Shown here in pieces: positions 10,185 through 13,578 of a stretch of 13,578 bases of DNA. The position numbers and the translations under genes are program-made. The notes under the pieces are model-generated. The model saw only the letters and a program-made list of their open reading frames with translations, was not told the DNA's origin and made no database searches. How positions within the stretch are numbered: position 1 is the first letter of the stretch; every line of letters begins with the position of its first letter. The stretch comes from an uncultured Thermoleophilia bacterium (GTDB lineage: Bacteria > Actinomycetota > Thermoleophilia > UBA2241): positions 1-13,578 of the forward strand of contig CAIXSE010000104.1 in assembly GCA_903921965.1 (NCBI GenBank). The letters run 5' to 3'.

Positions 10185-12467
10185 TCAGGCCAGCGTGAAC
10201 CAGAAGGTCGCGCCGCTGCCGACCTCTCCCTCGGCCCAGACGCGCCCGCCGTGGCGCTCCACGATGCGGCGGACGGTGGCGAGGCCGATGCCCGTGCCCT
10301 TGAATTCGGCGTCGTCGTGCAGGCGTTCGAACGGCGCGAACAGCTTGTCGACGTAGCGCTGGTCGAACCCCGCTCCGTCGTCGCGCACGAAGAACGCCGT
10401 CTTGCCGTCCACCTGGTCGGCGCCGACCTCGATGTGAGCCACGTCGCGTCCGGCCGTGAACTTCCAGGCGTTGCCGAGCAGGTCGTAGAAGACGACGCGC
10501 AGCAGCGCTTCGTCGGCGCGCGCCCTGAGATCCTCGGCGACGGTGAGCTCGACGGCGCGCCCGGGCTCGCCGTCGCGGATCTCCTCGGCGACCTCGCGCG
10601 CCAGCCGGGTGACGTCCACCGGCAGCGCCCGCAGCGGGGTGTGCGTGAGGCCGGAGAGCTCGAGCAGCCCGTCGACCAGCCGTACCATGCGCGCGTTGGC
10701 ACGCTCGATGCGCCACAGCGCGTCCTGCGCGTCGTCGTCGAGCTCGGCGGCGTGGTCCTGCAGCAGGATCTGGCTGTAGGACCCGATGGTGCGCAGCGGC
10801 GTGCGCAGGTCGTGCGAGATGGAGTGCACGAACCCCTGCAGCTCGTCGGTGGCCTGTCGCAACTCCGCGGTGCGCTCCGTGACCCGCCGCTCGAGGCGCT
10901 CGTTGAGGCGGCCGATCTCCGCCTCCGCCGTCTTGCGCTCGGTGATGTCGACGACGATGCCGCGGTACCTGGTCACCCGCCCCGACTCGTCGCGCTCCGG
11001 CTGTCCGCGCGACATGAGCCAGCGCAACGAGCCGTCCGCGGTGGCGACCCGCCACTCGACGTTGAGCTCGACGCCGCGGGTGGCGGCGTCGCCGACGATG
11101 GCCGCCGCCTGTGCCCGGTCCTCCGGCAGGATGCTCTCGAGCCAGGTGTCGTAGGACGCCTCGCGGCCGGCCGGCTCGTAGTCGTACAGCCTCCAGAGCT
11201 CGGGCGACCAGGTGTTCTCGCCGGTCTCCAGGTCCCACTCCCAGGTGCCGGCCTTGGCCGCCTCCTGCGCGAGGCGCAGGCGGGCCTCGCTCTCGCGCAG
11301 CGCGGCTTCGGCGCGCACGTGCTCGGTGACGTCGAGGGACTGGATGAGCACGCCGTCCGCGAGCGGCTGCACGACGAGGTCGAACCAGCCGACCTCGCCG
11401 TCTGGGAAGCTGAACTGGTTCAGCAGGCGCTCGGTGGTCCTCCGCGCCATGCAGGCCTCGACGCGGCGGTACACCTCGGTGGCCTCGATGCCGGGCCACA
11501 TGTCGGCGAACCGGCGCCCGAGCAACTCCGCGCCCGGGCGCCGGTTGTGCGCCTCTGCCGCCGGGTTGAGGTAGACGTACCGCCACTCCCCGTCCAGGAT
11601 CTGGCAGCCCACGTGCGTGGTCTCCATCACCGAGCGCAGTCGTCTCTCGCTGTCTTCGAGCGCGGCCAGTGCCCTGCGGCGCTCGGTGACGTCCTCGAAC
11701 ACGGCCACGAAGTGGTCCGGCTCCGGGCAGAAGACCTTGATGTGCAGGTGCATGCCCAGTGGCGTGAACTCGATGTCGAACTCGGCCGGGACGCCGCTGC
11801 GCGCCACCCGGCCGTAGGTCTCGAACAGCTCGGGCGTCTCCGCCTTGATGGTCGGGATGACCTCGGTGACGCGGCGGCCCTCCACGTCTTCCAGCCCCGT
11901 GAGACGGGCGAACGCCGGGTTGACCGACTGGTACACGAAATCGTCGGCGCGGCCCTGGGCGTCGTACAGCATGAGGCAGTAGGCGACGCCCTCGTTCATG
12001 GCGTCGAAGAGCCTTCGGAAGCGCGTCTCGCTCTCGCCCAGCGAGCGCTCCCCGAGGGTCTCGGCCGTGATGTCGAGGAAGGTGGTGTAGACCCCGCTCG
12101 GCGTCGCGGCGCCGGGCTCGAAGAGCGGCGTGGCGTCGACGCGGATCCACGTCTGCGTGTCGGCGGCGGGGTTGAAGACGCCCATCACGACGCCGTGCAC
12201 GCGCTCGCCGCTGCGCAGGGCGACCATGGCCGGGTGCTCCTCGCCGGGGAAGTCGCTGCCGTCGGCGCGGACGGCGCGCCAGCGCGGGTCCACGGAGGTG
12301 CGGCCCTGCATCTGGTCGAGGCTGAGGCCGAGAATGCGCTCGGCGGCGGGATTGGCGCCGGTGATGCTGCCGTCGGCGGCCTGGTAGACCACGCCGATGG
12401 GCATGGTCTCGAAGAGCGCCCGCTCGCGCTCGCCGAGGTCGCCTGTGCTCACGCTCCCGTCGGCCAT
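10185..12467 (-). CDS. Sensor histidine kinase with four PAS domains, HisKA and HATPase_c
   Basis: Cytoplasmic sensor kinase of 760 residues without membrane segments or a receiver. PAS 1 is at about 13-138, PAS 2 at about 146-262, PAS 3 at about 270-385, and PAS 4 at about 388-512 (PAS_3 type, AGTWEWDLETG near 407-417). A coiled linker (LNERLERRVTERTAELRQA) leads to HisKA with His552 in SHDLRTPLRT, then HATPase_c with N-box Asn666 (LLGNAWKFT), G1 DDGAGFD at 696-702, LFAPFERLH and G2 GTGIGLA at 724-730. All catalytic residues are intact. The start ATG at 12467 is well supported by GGGGAGGA eight bases upstream (12483-12476). It is the first gene of the minus-strand block, behind a strong promoter with an inverted repeat over its -10 box, and divergent from the aminotransferase gene. 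No response regulator is adjacent, so its target is unknown. Confidence 0.95.
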   Translation of the reverse strand: MADGSVSTGDLGERERALFETMPIGVVYQAADGSITGANPAAERILGLSLDQMQGRTSVDPRWRAVRADGSDFPGEEHPAMVALRSGERVHGVVMGVFNPAADTQTWIRVDATPLFEPGAATPSGVYTTFLDITAETLGERSLGESETRFRRLFDAMNEGVAYCLMLYDAQGRADDFVYQSVNPAFARLTGLEDVEGRRVTEVIPTIKAETPELFETYGRVARSGVPAEFDIEFTPLGMHLHIKVFCPEPDHFVAVFEDVTERRRALAALEDSERRLRSVMETTHVGCQILDGEWRYVYLNPAAEAHNRRPGAELLGRRFADMWPGIEATEVYRRVEACMARRTTERLLNQFSFPDGEVGWFDLVVQPLADGVLIQSLDVTEHVRAEAALRESEARLRLAQEAAKAGTWEWDLETGENTWSPELWRLYDYEPAGREASYDTWLESILPEDRAQAAAIVGDAATRGVELNVEWRVATADGSLRWLMSRGQPERDESGRVTRYRGIVVDITERKTAEAEIGRLNERLERRVTERTAELRQATDELQGFVHSISHDLRTPLRTIGSYSQILLQDHAAELDDDAQDALWRIERANARMVRLVDGLLELSGLTHTPLRALPVDVTRLAREVAEEIRDGEPGRAVELTVAEDLRARADEALLRVVFYDLLGNAWKFTAGRDVAHIEVGADQVDGKTAFFVRDDGAGFDQRYVDKLFAPFERLHDDAEFKGTGIGLATVRRIVERHGGRVWAEGEVGSGATFWFTLA

Positions 12468-12503
12468 CGTCGCGATCCTCCCCGCCGGCGCCCCGGCTCC
12501 CGG

Positions 12504-12520
12504 ACTCGCCTGGAGCGAGT
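12504..12520. promoter_or_regulatory. Inverted repeat overlapping the -10 box, candidate operator
   Basis: ACTCGC (12504-12509) and GCGAGT (12515-12520) are perfect 6-bp arms around CTGGA. The repeat covers part of the -10 box (12518-12523) and the predicted transcription start near 12511 of the four-PAS kinase promoter. A dimeric repressor bound here would block initiation; alternatively it forms a partial hairpin at the 5' end of the mRNA. Confidence 0.45.
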
Positions 12521-12546
12521 GTACCCCCGGCCGCCGCCGCTGTGAA
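12518..12546 (-). promoter_or_regulatory. Promoter of the four-PAS kinase gene
   Basis: On the minus strand TTCACA (12546-12541; five of six matches to TTGACA) and TACACT (12523-12518; four of six to TATAAT) are separated by exactly 17 bases. Predicted start near 12511, leader of about 44 bases ending in a strong ribosome site. This is the best -35/-10 pair seen in the window and probably drives the leading gene of the kinase block. Confidence 0.65.
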
Positions 12547-12564
12547 CGGGCGTGCGGGCGTCGT

Positions 12565-12581
12565 CGCGCCCGCCGGGCGCG
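12565..12581. promoter_or_regulatory. 17-bp near-perfect palindrome in the divergent intergenic region
   Basis: CGCGCCCG (12565-12572) and CGGGCGCG (12574-12581) are perfect 8-bp arms around one central base. It lies 18 bases upstream of the kinase -35 box and about 70 bases upstream of the candidate aminotransferase -10, so a bound regulator could affect both genes. In DNA this GC-rich a chance palindrome is also possible. Confidence 0.3.
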
Positions 12582-12648
12582 TGGCCCGCGTGTCCCACTC
12601 CAAGGCGTCGCGTTGGACCTCCCTCCCGGCGCCCGTGACGCACCTGTC

Positions 12649-12657
12649 TGATAGGCT
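12649..12657 (+). promoter_or_regulatory. Weak extended -10 candidate for the aminotransferase gene
   Basis: TGATAGGCT fits the extended -10 form TGnTAnnnT, 60 bases upstream of the aminotransferase ATG. No acceptable -35 is seen at 16-18 bases. It is the only plausible -10 in the 12547-12717 stretch. Confidence 0.3.
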
Positions 12658-12717
12658 TCGGCGGCACCCCACTTGTCCGTTGTCTACGCGCGTGGTCGCC
12701 GAAGGGTGGTCGATAAC

Positions 12718-13578
12718 ATGGGTGTGGAACAGAAGTACCGTGACTACATCATCAGCGGGTTCGTGAAGCGCATCGAGCCCATCGTCGCCGATCACGGCGA
12801 CGGGGCCCTGCTCTACGCCGCCGACGGCACGGAGTACATCGACTGCTTCGCCGGCATCAGCGTCACCAACGCCGGACACGGCAACCGCAGGATCGTGGAG
12901 GCCGCCAAGGCGCAGGCCGACAAGCTGGTGCACGCCTGCACCTACGTGTACCACGTCGAGTCGGCCGCCGACCTCGCGGAGAAGCTCGCGCAGATCACGC
13001 CGGGGCGCCTGCAGAAGACGTTCTTCGCCAACTCGGGCGCCGAGGCCATCGAGGGCGCCATGCGCCTCGCCAAGCGCTACTCCGGCAAGCGTGAGTTCGT
13101 GGCCCTCGAGTCGAGCTTCCACGGGCGCACCTACGCCACGCTCAGCATCACCGGCAACTCGGGCCGCAAGAAGGGCGGCGGCCCGTACATGGCGGGCGTG
13201 GCCTTCGCCCCGACCCCGTACTGCTACCGCTGCCCGCTCAACCTCGAGGTCGAGAGCTGCGACATGGCGTGCGCGCGCCGCGTGGCCGAGACGGCGCGCC
13301 TCTCGCTCTCCGGCGAGGTCTGCGCCTTCATCGCCGAGCCGGTGATGGGCGAGGGCGGCATCATCGCCCCGCCGGACGACTACTTCAAGGTCGTCAAGGA
13401 GTGGATGGACGCCGAGGGCGTGCTCTTCATCTGCGACGAGGTCCAGTCCGGCTACGGCCGCACCGGCAAGATGTTCGCCATCGAGCACTACGGCGTCGTG
13501 CCGGACATCATGTGCATGGCCAAGGGCATCGCCAACGGCTGGCCGCTCGGCGCCTTCACGGCCCTGCCCGAGATCGCC
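12718..13578 (+). CDS. Class III PLP-dependent aminotransferase, 3' end beyond the window (partial)
   Basis: Fold-type I transaminase of the acetylornithine/4-aminobutyrate/AGXT2-like group, moving an amino group from an omega- or alpha-amino donor to a keto acid in the cytoplasm. The 287 visible residues contain NSGAEAIEGA (105-114; phosphate-binding loop), FHGRT (134-138), Glu207 in AEPVMGEGG, Asp240 in CDEVQSGYGRTG (pairs with the pyridine nitrogen of PLP) and Lys269 in AKGIANGWPLGA, the expected Schiff-base lysine. A Cys-x2-Cys-x8-Cys-x3-Cys cluster (169, 172, 181, 185) follows FHGRT. About two thirds of a usual 430-450-residue enzyme is seen. Start ATG at 12718 has AAGGGTGGT seven bases upstream. 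It is divergent from the kinase block and may lead its own metabolic operon. The family is certain; the substrate cannot be fixed from this part. Confidence 0.95.
   Translation, partial: MGVEQKYRDYIISGFVKRIEPIVADHGDGALLYAADGTEYIDCFAGISVTNAGHGNRRIVEAAKAQADKLVHACTYVYHVESAADLAEKLAQITPGRLQKTFFANSGAEAIEGAMRLAKRYSGKREFVALESSFHGRTYATLSITGNSGRKKGGGPYMAGVAFAPTPYCYRCPLNLEVESCDMACARRVAETARLSLSGEVCAFIAEPVMGEGGIIAPPDDYFKVVKEWMDAEGVLFICDEVQSGYGRTGKMFAIEHYGVVPDIMCMAKGIANGWPLGAFTALPEIA

Noticed and set aside
12468..12717. A small gene in the 250-bp divergent intergenic region.
   Set aside because: Open frames there are short, overlap the promoter elements and have no supported ribosome site; the stretch reads best as a control region.

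Overview
The window is a very GC-rich bacterial segment with strong third-position G/C bias. It is dominated by a block of five intracellular signalling genes, all on the minus strand, and ends with a plus-strand metabolic gene. The base composition, the dense multi-PAS kinases without membrane segments, and one apparent leaderless start would suit Deinococcota (Trueperaceae-like) or high-GC Actinomycetota. Sequence alone does not settle the phylum. No tRNA, rRNA, CRISPR array, IS element or integrase was seen.

Layout in the direction of minus-strand transcription, from right to left. (1) 12467-10185 encodes a 760-aa histidine kinase with four PAS domains, a HisKA domain and an HATPase domain, behind a good promoter. 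(2) 10091-6843 encodes a 1082-aa kinase with six PAS domains. (3) 6663-4153 encodes an 836-aa PAS-GAF-PAS-PAS kinase with a GTG start, which may be coupled to a 20-codon upstream ORF. (4) 4015-968 encodes a 1015-aa CheB-CheR-PAS fusion: methylesterase, methyltransferase, PAS, heptad coiled coil, two PAS. (5) 968-1 encodes a PAS protein whose ATG overlaps the stop of gene 4 by one base and which runs off the left edge. On the plus strand, 12718 to the right edge encodes the first 287 residues of a class III PLP aminotransferase, transcribed divergently from gene 1.

The three kinases share closely related HisKA/HATPase halves but have different sensor halves, which suggests duplication of the catalytic part and shuffling of sensors. 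None carries a receiver domain, and no response-regulator gene lies in the window, so they look like orphan or network kinases. The CheB-CheR fusion also lacks the usual CheB receiver, and no chemoreceptor, CheA or CheW is nearby. It is therefore more likely a PAS-controlled signalling module than a classical chemotaxis adaptation pair. Gaps of 93-179 bp between the kinase genes hold candidate promoters or hairpins, so the genes probably have at least partly separate transcription. The genes numbered 4 and 5 look like one translationally coupled unit.

All function calls come from reading motifs. No database search was run and no phylogeny or substrate is established.
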